From positions 27,873 to 91,872 of the forward strand of contig CAIKND010000199.1 in the NCBI GenBank assembly GCA_903828675.1: a DNA stretch of 64,000 nt, written 5' to 3'. The notes beneath the pieces were generated by a model, which worked only from the letters and a program-made list of their open reading frames with translations, made no database searches and had not been told where the DNA came from. Numbering within the stretch: the first letter of the stretch is position 1; each line of letters starts with the position of its first letter. Source of the DNA: an uncultured Acidobacteriaceae bacterium (GTDB lineage Bacteria > Acidobacteriota > Terriglobia > Terriglobales > Acidobacteriaceae). This document shows positions 42,310 through 51,444 of this stretch, one piece after another. The translations under genes were made by a program, and so were the position numbers.

Positions 42310-43494
42310 ATGCGCACGATTATGATTGCGAAAAGGCTCTGGAACGGGGCCAGCCTGCTGGAAAACCCCGAGATCGTCATCGAAAACGGGCGCATCGCTT
42401 CGATTGTCAGCCGTGACCGCGCCGCCGCTCCAGTCCGCATTCAGGATGGGACGCTCGATTTTCGAGACGCAACGCTGGCCCCTGCTTTCTTTGATGTGCA
42501 CATCCACGGCGCCGCCGGCCACGATGTCATGGAAGCCAGCCCTGAAGCTCTCGACGTCGTTGGCGGCTTCCTGGCCATGTGCGGGACGGGCAGCTACCTG
42601 GCGACCACGGTGACCGCGCCGCTCGACACGACACTCCGATCGCTTTCGGGACTCGCCCGGGTGATTGAACATCCGGATTTGATGGAGTCTCAGGACAAAC
42701 CCATCGCGCGGCCGATTGGGATTCACTTGGAAGGGCCGTTTCTATCCCATGCCAAGTGCGGCGTTCAGCCGGCAGAATACCTGCTCGCACCGGACATCGC
42801 CACCTTTGACCGGCTCTATGAGGCTGCGGAGGGCCGGGTGTGCCTGGTGACCCTGGCTCCTGAACTGCCTGGCGCGGTGGAGTTGATTGCTCATGCTACC
42901 GCGCGCGGAGTTCGGGTCTCCCTAGGCCACTCGAACGCGACTGCAGCCGAGACCCTCGCGGCGATTGAGGCAGGGGCTGTGAGCGCGACGCACACATTTA
43001 ACGCCATGCGTCCGCTCGACCATCGCGAACCGGGCATTCTGGGCACGGTGCTGACCACCGATTCGCTCTATGCCGAATTGATTTGCGACGGCATCCACAC
43101 TGCCCCAGCGCTGGTGAAGTTGTGGTACCGGGCCAAGGGTGCGGAGCGCGCCATCCTGGTGACTGACGCCATGAGCGCCGCCGGGATGCCCGATGGGGAG
43201 TATCAATTGGGCGGCTTCCCGGTTCAGGTGGCTCAGGGCAGAGCGATGGCGCGAGGGGTACTGGCAGGCAGCGTCCTTACTCTTGACCGGGCGCTGATGA
43301 ACTTTATGAAGTACACAGGTCTGCCGCTTGAATCGGCGTTACGGCTGCTCACGGTCAACCCAGCTTTGATGACGGGCCTCACGAAGCTGGCCGGGACCGT
43401 TGCTGTGGGCCAGCCGGCGGACCTTGTGGCAATCGATGAGACAGGAAAGCTGGTTGCGTCCATCCTGCACGGGCAACCGGCTGCCGTCGCTTAA
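42310..43494 (+). CDS. nagA: N-acetylglucosamine-6-phosphate deacetylase
   Basis: A 394-residue amidohydrolase converting GlcNAc-6-P to GlcN-6-P. Features are APAFFDVHIHGAAGHD (metal motif HxH replaced by H-I-H), HLEGPFLS, SLGHSNATAAE, THTFNAM and the catalytic Asp in AILVTDAMSAAG. No ribosome-binding site is seen at any of four in-frame ATGs (42280, 42289, 42310, 42322). 42310 is chosen because AATAAT ends seven bases before it. A GlcNAc-kinase-like gene converges on it, suggesting amino-sugar salvage. Confidence 0.9.
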   Translation: MRTIMIAKRLWNGASLLENPEIVIENGRIASIVSRDRAAAPVRIQDGTLDFRDATLAPAFFDVHIHGAAGHDVMEASPEALDVVGGFLAMCGTGSYLATTVTAPLDTTLRSLSGLARVIEHPDLMESQDKPIARPIGIHLEGPFLSHAKCGVQPAEYLLAPDIATFDRLYEAAEGRVCLVTLAPELPGAVELIAHATARGVRVSLGHSNATAAETLAAIEAGAVSATHTFNAMRPLDHREPGILGTVLTTDSLYAELICDGIHTAPALVKLWYRAKGAERAILVTDAMSAAGMPDGEYQLGGFPVQVAQGRAMARGVLAGSVLTLDRALMNFMKYTGLPLESALRLLTVNPALMTGLTKLAGTVAVGQPADLVAIDETGKLVASILHGQPAAVA

Positions 43495-43697
43495 GGCATT
43501 TTTCCTGATGGTGCTGATGGAGGGGCGTTCCCTCAAGGGCCGGTAGGGCAGCACGTTCAACCATCCAAGTGAAGGGGTTGAAACAAGGGCGGCAAGTCAG
43601 TCCCTGCTGCGCAGGGATAGCAAGTCAGCAGATGATGATCGGCAACAAGGATTTCATCCCCACGCAGGCCTGCGATGTCGCTGGACGACTCTTGATC

Positions 43698-43797
43698 GGG
43701 CAAGAAAGCAACAGCATCTTCTTCCCACCCATTACCGCAAAGTACGCGGGAATGGGTGGGGCACTCGAACAGTTGCTAGTTGCGGATCTATAGTGTC
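43698..43797. repeat. Second copy of long repeat B with CCCAYCC palindrome
   Basis: Arms 43724-43738 and 43746-43760 pair over 15 bases with one mismatch. The surrounding bases match 38294-38390. It lies in the 314-base gap between the convergent 3' ends of nagA and the kinase gene; nothing else is seen in that gap. Confidence 0.75.
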
Positions 43798-43808
43798 GAT
43801 GGGCCGGA

Positions 43809-44729
43809 TCAGTTGCCTGCCTGTTGCGCCAGGCGCTTGGCCCGCCACAGCGCGCCTTCAAGCGAGACCACGGCGCTCTTGGCGACAGGCATATCGGGAG
43901 CTGCGGCGTGGAGGCCAGCGAAGAAAGGCTCTTGCACCAGCCTCATTTTTTCGATGACGCCGCCGGTCCATGCCACTGGAACCTCGCCACGGATATTGTG
44001 CTTGCTTAGGAGTTTGGAGCGAACCAGGAGCACGAAAGCCACCAGATCGGCCGAAGCCTGCGCCAGAACTCCGAGGGCGACAGGATCACCTGCCTCAGCG
44101 AGCTCATTGATCGCGGGCGCCAAGGCGGCAAAGTCAGGGCCGGGCGTTGCATCGCCAATGCTGACGATGTCATCGACGGTAGGTGCGTCCCAGATTTCGC
44201 CCACAACCTTGAGAACCTGGGTCGGCTCCTCACGGTCATACGCATGAAGGGCGCGGCGCACGCTGTGGAGGCCGATCCAATAGCCGGAGCCCTCATCGCC
44301 AAGTCGGGAACTCCAGCCGCCGGCGCTCTCACGGCGTCCGTCCGCAGCCCGGCCGATGGTGTTTGATCCGGTACCGGCAATCTGCAGGATGCCGGGGCCG
44401 CCTTGAAAGGCCGCGTCGAGGGCGATCACTTCGTCGCCTACGACCTCGGAGCGGTCGACAGCAAAATCCTGAAAAACGGCCTTGATCCACTCGTGGATGC
44501 CGGGGAGGCTGGCGCTGGCGACGCCACAGCAAGCAGCGGTTACGCTGGTTATGGCGGCCTGCGCGTAAACATCCTTGAGGATTTCACGGAGGTTGCTTTC
44601 CGCTACTTCCGCACCCACACGGAGGCGCTTGATGGAGCCACCCTCGGCATGGGCCATGACTCGTTCGCCGTCTACGATCGAGGCGCGGGTACGGGTGCCT
44701 CCGCCGTCAATTCCAAGAACCAAACTCAT
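43809..44729 (-). CDS. BadF/BadG-family ATPase, likely N-acetylglucosamine kinase
   Basis: A 306-residue sugar kinase-like protein of the ASKHA fold. The phosphate loop is LGIDGGGTRTRA, with a second phosphate motif ILQIAGTGSNTIG and GGWSSRLGDEGSGYWIG. This set is typical of the GlcNAc kinase branch. ATG at 44729 has GGAGA four bases upstream; the longer frame to 44825 has no such site. Its product would be the substrate of NagA, whose gene converges on it. Confidence 0.82.
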   Translation of the reverse strand: MSLVLGIDGGGTRTRASIVDGERVMAHAEGGSIKRLRVGAEVAESNLREILKDVYAQAAITSVTAACCGVASASLPGIHEWIKAVFQDFAVDRSEVVGDEVIALDAAFQGGPGILQIAGTGSNTIGRAADGRRESAGGWSSRLGDEGSGYWIGLHSVRRALHAYDREEPTQVLKVVGEIWDAPTVDDIVSIGDATPGPDFAALAPAINELAEAGDPVALGVLAQASADLVAFVLLVRSKLLSKHNIRGEVPVAWTGGVIEKMRLVQEPFFAGLHAAAPDMPVAKSAVVSLEGALWRAKRLAQQAGN

Positions 44730-44751
44730 TTGTCTCCAGCTCCTTGCTTCT

Positions 44752-46098
44752 TTACTTGCCAAGCTTTTCATCCGGTTCGGCGCCGCCGTCACGAAGAGTC
44801 CCGGCCAAAACGTTGAGGCTGCCATCCGAACTGGGCGCCGTAAGGCCCAGCAGGTGCGCCAGCCACGGGTACAGATTCACGTTGCCAAACGGGGCAACTG
44901 TCTTTCCTTCAACTATATCCGGTCCGGCGGCAAAGAAGCTCGCCTTCATCTCTGGAATCCTGGCGGGATCGAGGCCGTGCATGCCGGGGATGGGCGGCGA
45001 ATCCTGCCTGCCCGCGGGCGGTACGTGGGCACGAATGGCATAGGGCCCGGTAGCCACGACAACGGGGTCGCCTTCGCGAGGATTCTGGTTGAAGTTGAGG
45101 CTGGCGGGCACGTCCTTGAGGCGGTAAACGACGAACTGCGAGGACGCCTTCTTGAGTTGGTTGTAGACGCGGGCGCGGTCCTCTTCCGTCTTGCCGTAGA
45201 GCAGCGAACCCGACACATCAAACCCTGTCAAATCAGCGATCTGGTCGAGGGTGATCCAGCCGCTGTCCACGTGAATCATACCGTGATCGCTCACCACGAC
45301 CAGGTTGATGGGCAGGCCGGTTGCGTCCAGAGCGGCCTTGAGCTTGCCAACCAGCGCATCTACCTTAAGTTCGGCGGCGCGGGTTTCAGGGGCATCGGGG
45401 CCAAACTGATGGCCTTCGTGGTCGGGCTCGGAGTAGTAAATGGTAATGAAATGAGGACGATCCGCAATCGGAAGGCTAAGCAGGGCTACGGCGTCGTCAA
45501 TGCGCGCCTGTTGGGCCGCGGGGGTGGCCTCAGTCTTGGAGTCGAAGGTGGCGTAGTAGGAGGGCCGGAATCCACTGATCTGGGCCTCAGAACCTGGCCA
45601 GAGAATGCAGGCGGTGCGCATACCCTGGCTCTCGGCCAAGCTCCACAGGGGGGTGCCCGTATACCAGGTTCCATCGGAGACTGCTTGAGAGTCGGAGATG
45701 GCGTATCGGGCTTGCCGGGCAGGGTCGAAGAAGCTGTTGGCGACCAGGCCATGATGCTCCGGATACAAGCCGGTGACGATCGAGAAATGGTTGGGAAAGG
45801 TCAGCGACGGATAGCTGGGCACCATGCCGTCGGGAGCCCAGACACCCTGCTTTCCGAGGGCCAACAGGTGGGAGGCTTTTTCACGTTTGGCATAGTCCCA
45901 GCGGAATCCATCGAGCGAGACAAGCACAACATAGTGCTGGCCTTGCGCCCTGGCTGAGTTGGGACCGTTCTCAACATGAGTGAGAGGAAGCGCAGGACTG
46001 AAGGCAGTTCCCTGCCCTGAAAGAGGCTGAGCGGCGGCCAGCCCCAGAGCCAGCAGAACCGATGCCAAGGCCAAGCGGCCCCAGACGTGCAAGCGCAT
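44752..46098 (-). CDS. Exported NPP-type phosphodiesterase / alkaline phosphatase family
   Basis: A 448-residue secreted enzyme of the nucleotide pyrophosphatase/phosphodiesterase branch. The signal peptide (residues about 1-24) is followed by metal ligand D63 in VLVSLDGFRWDY. The nucleophile is T100 in YPSLTFPNHFSIVTG. Further metal motifs are YYSEPDHEGHQFGP and VVVSDHGM. The ATG at 46098 has GGGAGG eight bases upstream (TTG at 46101 is adjacent). It ends 22 bases before the kinase gene start, so the two may be cotranscribed. Substrate may be nucleotides or phosphodiesters. Confidence 0.86.
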   Translation of the reverse strand: MRLHVWGRLALASVLLALGLAAAQPLSGQGTAFSPALPLTHVENGPNSARAQGQHYVVLVSLDGFRWDYAKREKASHLLALGKQGVWAPDGMVPSYPSLTFPNHFSIVTGLYPEHHGLVANSFFDPARQARYAISDSQAVSDGTWYTGTPLWSLAESQGMRTACILWPGSEAQISGFRPSYYATFDSKTEATPAAQQARIDDAVALLSLPIADRPHFITIYYSEPDHEGHQFGPDAPETRAAELKVDALVGKLKAALDATGLPINLVVVSDHGMIHVDSGWITLDQIADLTGFDVSGSLLYGKTEEDRARVYNQLKKASSQFVVYRLKDVPASLNFNQNPREGDPVVVATGPYAIRAHVPPAGRQDSPPIPGMHGLDPARIPEMKASFFAAGPDIVEGKTVAPFGNVNLYPWLAHLLGLTAPSSDGSLNVLAGTLRDGGAEPDEKLGK

Positions 46099-46144
46099 CA
46101 AGAATACCTCCCAACCAGCTTATCGCATGGGGTGAGAGGGAGAA

Positions 46145-46534
46145 TCAGGGCTTGGGTTCGATCAGGCTGTTGTTCCACAAGGCAAGGACGACATCCATCT
46201 GGCCGTTTTCCTTTTCATCCGTGCTTTCTGTTGCCGCACTCCACAGGGCACTTCTGGACACGCGCTCCGCGCTTCCGATCAGAAAGCGTGCGGCGCGCAC
46301 GGCATACATCTTGTGGCGATTGGCCGCGCCGTAGTGACCTGCGGGAATGCCCTTGACCAGGCCCTCTTCGCATAGGCCGAGGAATGCTCCCCGAGGACTG
46401 CCCTTCTTCCGCGCCACCGGGCTGGTGGGGTACAACCTCTCCATCGCGCTGTCCCACCGCGCTTGTGGATCGGAGTTTGCCGAGGGTCCTTGACGGACCG
46501 CCATGAGTGCTGCTTCGCCGTATCGATTTGCCAT
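46145..46534 (-). CDS. Small conserved protein (DUF6979-like)
   Basis: A 129-residue protein beginning MANRYGEAALMAVRQG, with the central KGSPRGAFLGLCEEGLVKGIPAG, which I recall from DUF6979-type proteins; the assignment is from memory of the pattern. AAAGG lies six bases before ATG. No signal peptide or catalytic motif is seen. It is 46 bases upstream of the phosphodiesterase on the same strand. Confidence 0.6.
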   Translation of the reverse strand: MANRYGEAALMAVRQGPSANSDPQARWDSAMERLYPTSPVARKKGSPRGAFLGLCEEGLVKGIPAGHYGAANRHKMYAVRAARFLIGSAERVSRSALWSAATESTDEKENGQMDVVLALWNNSLIEPKP

Positions 46535-46573
46535 CGTGAACCTTTATCGTACACGGACTGGGAATTCGCTGGG

Positions 46574-48100
46574 TCAGGCCTTTTGACGGAACCAGAGCGA
46601 AAGCCACGGCCGTCCGGGGAGTTTCAACTGGATTTCGCCGCTGAACTCGCCGTGCAGAGGCGTGCGCTCCAGGGTCAGCGTATCGACCAGCTCGGCCGAA
46701 TACTTCTTCCCCTGCGGCAGCATAAACGTCATCTCAGCCGGCTGGTGTTCATCGAAGTAGTAGAACCATACGGAATCGTTGGGCCGCCGCGCGCCAAACA
46801 GCGGATGGTCGCCCATGTAGGTAAATCCGATGGGCCCTGGCCCCACGGCGATGGTTTCTTCGAGCAGCGTACGGAGCAGGGCGATACGCTCCGGGCTCTT
46901 GCCGTGTAGTACGCCGCCATGGGACCACCACAGAATGTCGTTCTCGTTCAGGAAGGTCTCGCCGTGGCCGCAGTAAGTTCCCTGCACGGCCGCCATCCAG
47001 AAGCGTCGCGTCATGGCGTCAGCGGAGATGTTGCCCCATTGCGAGGCGATGTTGCCCTCGTACTTGCACTCGTCGAAGACAACAGGCTTGGCCCAGTCGG
47101 CGCGCCAGCCGGCAGCCAGTTCCATGCGCGAGTCCTGCACTCCGGCATGGGTGCACCAGCCGCGGCTGTACTCGTAGAGAACATGGCAGTAGTGCACCGA
47201 GCGCAAGTGGCCGAAAGGGTCTTCTGCCACCAGGATTTGCGCAAATCGGTCCCAGTCTGACGATGTCTTCTTCTTCAGCAGGTCGAACTCGTTGGCGAGC
47301 GACCACCAGACGTTGCGAAAGGCGCCGAAGCGGGCGATGACATAGCGGAGATAGCGGTCGTCGACATCGGCGGGCATGGACTCATAGCCCCACTTGTCGT
47401 AGGGGTGGAAGAGGATAAGGTCGGCCTCGACGCCGATGCGGCGCAACTCGATGATGAGTCGGTCGAGGTGTTGAAAGTAGTCGGTATTGAAGGTGGAGTA
47501 GTCGTTGACCTCGCCCGAGCGCGGGAAGGGATACATGGGCGGCTCGTGGCGGTTGTGCTGATACCACTTGGGAAAAAGGCACATGCGGATTTTGTTAAAG
47601 GGCGAAGCGGCGAGGGTCTCAATGGTCTGGCGCTGGGTTTGCTCAGACTGGAAGGCCCAGGCGTAGCAAGTGGTGCCGCACTCGACGAAGGGCGCGCCGT
47701 CTGCGTAGCCGAAGTGGAAGGTGTCGCGCACGGAAACCGGGCCGTGGTTTTCAACCGCGGGGGCGATGCACTGGAATGCGCCGGATTGCCCGTTGAGGGC
47801 CGGGGCGTTGCTGGCCGTGGTCCAGGCCCAGGCGCCAAGCTCGTCTGGCATGAAGCGGATTTTGTACTTGCCGGCACCGTCGTAAAAACCGGGCACGGTG
47901 ACGGTGCGGTGCTTGAAACGGAAGACGGCGGATAGAGTGACATCGAGGAAGGGATTACCGGCGGAGGGGCCGGGGAGGGCGATCTCGATGTGGTCCCAGC
48001 GGGCGATGGTCCCGGTATTTGCGGCGGACTCGGCGAGCGCGGGGGCTGAAGCTGCGGCTACGGCATAGGAAGAGAGCTTTAACATATCGCGACGATTCAT
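46574..48100 (-). CDS. Tat-exported DUF5060/DUF4038 glycoside hydrolase-like enzyme
   Basis: A 508-residue protein with a twin-Arg signal (NRRDMLKLSSYAVAAASAPALA). The N-terminal beta domain (about 30-125; ARWDHIEIALPG, VPGFYDGAGKYKIRFMP) matches DUF5060. A TIM-barrel DUF4038-type domain follows (PFVECGTTCYAW, NKIRMCLFPKWYQHN, RNVWWSLANEFDLL). E in SLANEFD is a likely acid/base. Related families include apiosidase-like GH140. The C-terminal beta domain closes the protein. AAGGAG lies five bases before ATG. It is divergent from a GH2 gene. Confidence 0.75.
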   Translation of the reverse strand: MNRRDMLKLSSYAVAAASAPALAESAANTGTIARWDHIEIALPGPSAGNPFLDVTLSAVFRFKHRTVTVPGFYDGAGKYKIRFMPDELGAWAWTTASNAPALNGQSGAFQCIAPAVENHGPVSVRDTFHFGYADGAPFVECGTTCYAWAFQSEQTQRQTIETLAASPFNKIRMCLFPKWYQHNRHEPPMYPFPRSGEVNDYSTFNTDYFQHLDRLIIELRRIGVEADLILFHPYDKWGYESMPADVDDRYLRYVIARFGAFRNVWWSLANEFDLLKKKTSSDWDRFAQILVAEDPFGHLRSVHYCHVLYEYSRGWCTHAGVQDSRMELAAGWRADWAKPVVFDECKYEGNIASQWGNISADAMTRRFWMAAVQGTYCGHGETFLNENDILWWSHGGVLHGKSPERIALLRTLLEETIAVGPGPIGFTYMGDHPLFGARRPNDSVWFYYFDEHQPAEMTFMLPQGKKYSAELVDTLTLERTPLHGEFSGEIQLKLPGRPWLSLWFRQKA

Positions 48101-48326
48101 GGAACTCCTTGCGGAATGGGCACGGCACTGGCCGGTTACGGGAAAACTTCTCAGGTGCGCAACGGAACATCTTCAAGCAGGGACACAGGAGGGCGCAAGC
48201 GGTGGGAAAGGAGGGCTGCAAACGCATACAATATTCACTGCCTCAGATTCCAGCCTTGAACGCGTTCCAAATAAAACCAGGAGCCTGAGTTGCATGAGCC
48301 CAGAGTCTTATTTGCCAAGGAGCGTT

Positions 48327-50651
48327 ATGGATCGTCGGGATTTTTTGAAGACCACTGGAACAATGATTGCCGCCTCGGCGGTTGCGCAGGGAATGCCCGC
48401 AGCCGAGCTTGCCGCACAAACCGCCTCCGCCGCAAAAGGGCGCGTGGTGCTGCCGATCAATCGCCGCTGGCGGTATAGCGCGAAGGCTACGCCCGCAGCG
48501 CATGAGCGGGAGTTCGACGACAGCGCGTTTGCGCGCGTCACGATGCCGCATACGAATATTCAGCTGCCCTGGCACAGCTTCGACGAGAAAACGTACGGGT
48601 TTGTGTCGATCTATCGGCGGCGGTTCCGGTTACCCGCGGCTGCGCAGGGACGCAGGGTATTCGTGGACTTTGAAGGGGTGATGACGGCCTCGACAGTGTG
48701 GCTGAACGGCACGTTGCTGGGTGAGTACCGGGGCGGGTTCACGCCGTTCTCGTTTGAGCTGACCAAGCACCTGGACTGGGACAATGAGAATGTGCTGGCG
48801 GTAGAAGTGGACTCGACCGAGCGCGCCGACATTCCTCCGTTTGGGAATGAGATCGACTACCTGACATTCGGGGGAATCTACCGCGAGGTCTCACTGCGCA
48901 TAGTTTCATCCACGTTTATCGAGAATGTGTTTGCGCAGCCCAAGGACGTGTTGAGCGGCAAGCCGACGCTGGATGTGCAGTGCTTCCTTGAGAGCGGCAG
49001 CAAATCACTGGAGAGCGGGCTGACTTTGGAAGCGGCGCTTTACGATGGCGAGCGGCTGGTGGCCAGGAAGTCGCAGGAGTTGCCAGGCGGCGAGGACGAA
49101 AGCAATGTGCCGCGCACTCTTCACCTGGACGCCCTGGGGGCCATCACACTGTGGGATCTGAAGACGCCGAAGCTTTATCGAGTCGAGGTTCGGCTGCTGA
49201 AGGGAACGCACGTAGTTGACAGCGATATGAGACGGATTGGGTTCCGCGAGGCTGTGTTTACGCCGCAGGGGTTTTCGCTGAACGGGACAGTGGTGAAGCT
49301 GCGTGGGCTGGATCGGCACCAGACATTCCCCTGGGTGGGCCAGGCGATGCCGGGACGCGTACAGCGTCAGGATGCCAAGATTCTGCGCAAGAACCTGAAG
49401 TGCAACATTGTGCGCACGTCCCACTACCCGCAGTCGCGGCATTTTCTGGATGCCTGCGACGAGATCGGACTGCTGGTGCTGGAAGAGATTCCGGGATGGC
49501 AGCACATTGGCGATCAGGCCTGGAAAGAGGTCGCGGTGGACAATGTGAGCCGCATGATCCGGCGCGACTGGAATCATCCTTCGGTGATTCTGTGGGGAGT
49601 GCGCATCAACGAATCGCAGGACGATCATGACTTCTACACGCGGACCAATGCGCTGGCGCACAAGCTGGACACGACGCGGCAGACGGGCGGCATCCGCTAC
49701 CTCTATGACTCGGAATTGCTGGAGGACGTATTCACGATGAACGATTTCGGCTTCCCACTGAAGGCGCCGAATCATCCGCTGTATCTGAATACTGAATTCG
49801 TCGGGCACACCTATCCGACCAAAACGATCGACAACATCGAGCGGCTGCGCGAGCATACGCTGCGCCATGCACGGATTCACGATCAACTGGCATCGAATCC
49901 GCAGTACGCGGGCGGCATCGGCTGGTGCGCGTTCGACTACAACACGCACGGCAATTTTGGCTCTGGCGACCGCATCTGCTACCACGGCGTGACGGACATC
50001 TTCCGCGAACCGAAGCCGGCGGCTGGATTCTACCGGTCGCAGTGCGATCCACAGGAAGAGGTAGTGCTGGTGCCAGCGTTCCACTGGGCGCGCGGCGACG
50101 AAAACATTGGATTCACAAAGGCCGTGGTGTGTTCGAACTGCGACCATCTCAAGTTCTATGTAAACGGCACACTCGTAGCCGAGGCCGACCCGGACCGCGA
50201 GGAATTCGCTCACCTGAAATATGCGCCGTTTACGGTGGACCTGGGTAAGTTCATAAATCCCTGGGGAGATCTGCGGATAGACGGATTTATCGGTGGCAAG
50301 CAGGCCATCTCGCGGAGCTTCTCTGGTAAGGGCGTGGACCAGAAGTTTACGCTGCTGCCGGACGATAAGACGTTGGTGGCCGACGGAGCGGACACGACCC
50401 GCGTGGTGCTGCGTGTAACCGACGAGTTCGACGCGATTCGGCCGTTTGCCGCGGACGCGATACGCTTTCAGCTGGTTGGACCTGCGGAGATCATCGGCGA
50501 CAATCCCTTTGCGCTCGTCGGAGGCACGGGCGCAATCTGGATCAGAGCATTCGAGATGACGGGCAAAGTACGGCTGACGGCTTACCATCCGACCCTTGGC
50601 CCACAGCATGTGGATCTGGAAATCACGGCAGCGCCGGCAGAAGCTGTATAA
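48327..50651 (+). CDS. Tat-exported GH2-family beta-glycosidase
   Basis: A 774-residue enzyme with a Tat signal (MDRRDFLKTTGTMIAASAVA). A sugar-binding jelly roll (about 35-195) and an immunoglobulin-like domain precede the TIM barrel. The barrel has LRGLDRHQTFPWVGQAM, RTSHYPQSRHFLDACDEIGL, DEIGLLVLEEIPGW and PSVILWGVRINES (acid/base E in NES). LYLNTEFVGH probably carries the nucleophile. The C-terminal region has a DUF4982-like domain. AAGGAG lies five bases before ATG. Beta-galactosidase, glucuronidase or related specificity cannot be told from motifs alone. Confidence 0.87.
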   Translation: MDRRDFLKTTGTMIAASAVAQGMPAAELAAQTASAAKGRVVLPINRRWRYSAKATPAAHEREFDDSAFARVTMPHTNIQLPWHSFDEKTYGFVSIYRRRFRLPAAAQGRRVFVDFEGVMTASTVWLNGTLLGEYRGGFTPFSFELTKHLDWDNENVLAVEVDSTERADIPPFGNEIDYLTFGGIYREVSLRIVSSTFIENVFAQPKDVLSGKPTLDVQCFLESGSKSLESGLTLEAALYDGERLVARKSQELPGGEDESNVPRTLHLDALGAITLWDLKTPKLYRVEVRLLKGTHVVDSDMRRIGFREAVFTPQGFSLNGTVVKLRGLDRHQTFPWVGQAMPGRVQRQDAKILRKNLKCNIVRTSHYPQSRHFLDACDEIGLLVLEEIPGWQHIGDQAWKEVAVDNVSRMIRRDWNHPSVILWGVRINESQDDHDFYTRTNALAHKLDTTRQTGGIRYLYDSELLEDVFTMNDFGFPLKAPNHPLYLNTEFVGHTYPTKTIDNIERLREHTLRHARIHDQLASNPQYAGGIGWCAFDYNTHGNFGSGDRICYHGVTDIFREPKPAAGFYRSQCDPQEEVVLVPAFHWARGDENIGFTKAVVCSNCDHLKFYVNGTLVAEADPDREEFAHLKYAPFTVDLGKFINPWGDLRIDGFIGGKQAISRSFSGKGVDQKFTLLPDDKTLVADGADTTRVVLRVTDEFDAIRPFAADAIRFQLVGPAEIIGDNPFALVGGTGAIWIRAFEMTGKVRLTAYHPTLGPQHVDLEITAAPAEAV

Positions 50652-50720
50652 GAAGTGCCGTGCAATCGACTCGGTCATGGCGCGGGCAGTCCAGATCTGC
50701 CCGCTCCCGGCCACATTTCA

Positions 50721-51257
50721 TTATTTGAGTTGATTATCAGTGCTCAGCTCGGGCTCGCGGATGAGCGTGCGCTCTTTGAGCATCTGGGTTATGGTGACGA
50801 TGCTTACGGTCGTAATGGTGAGTTCGAGCAGGGTGCCGCCGATCGATCCGCTCACAATGTTGTTTGCCAGCCAGCACAGCGTACTGAACAGAAGTACCAA
50901 CCGCATGCGGATGCCTCGCATGAAGAAGATTGCCACGGTTGCAAAACACGAGCCTATGACCGGCAGCCATCCTGCCCCGGTTTTGGCAAACACGAACCCG
51001 AGACCTATATTCACGACGATGATCACCGCGGCAAGTAGCGGCGAGCGCGTCTTGAGGGCCGAGAAAGAGCGAAAACAGGAAAGCAGTGCGCAGGCAGCCG
51101 CTGGAGGATTGCCCAACAAGGTGAAATGCACCGAGTAGACCAGACTCTCGGTGGCGTTGAGAGCCTTCAACCGGCGGTCATTCTTCTGCAAAAAAGCCAG
51201 AACGCCGAGAACAAATGCTACATATCCAACACATTGAGCAGTCGAAAAAAAATGCAC
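50721..51257 (-). CDS. YgjV-family inner-membrane protein
   Basis: A 178-residue protein with about six hydrophobic segments and the YgjV pattern QCVGYVAFVLGVLAFLQKNDRRL, LVYSVHFTLLGNPPAAACALLS and LLFSTLCWLANNI. Function of the family is unknown. The GTG start has AAAGG about six bases upstream. It lies between the GH2 and esterase genes, divergent from the latter. Confidence 0.82.
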   Translation of the reverse strand: MHFFSTAQCVGYVAFVLGVLAFLQKNDRRLKALNATESLVYSVHFTLLGNPPAAACALLSCFRSFSALKTRSPLLAAVIIVVNIGLGFVFAKTGAGWLPVIGSCFATVAIFFMRGIRMRLVLLFSTLCWLANNIVSGSIGGTLLELTITTVSIVTITQMLKERTLIREPELSTDNQLK

Positions 51258-51444
51258 ATCACGCCTTTAAGAGCAAATCAAAACCGCGTTCACTCTACTT
51301 CAAGTATATTTGCTTTCAGAAAAATCTGAGGCTTGACGTGCAATCCGTGGACTCTCGCGGTCGATTACGATGTTCATCCGGTCAACATTTATCCGATATT
51401 GACCTTTGTTTATGCGGCTATCCCGGGAGAGAGTGAAGGAGCTT

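Noticed and set aside
49005..50714. 569-codon minus-strand frame
   Set aside because: Antisense to the GH2 gene with no start signals or recognisable domain.
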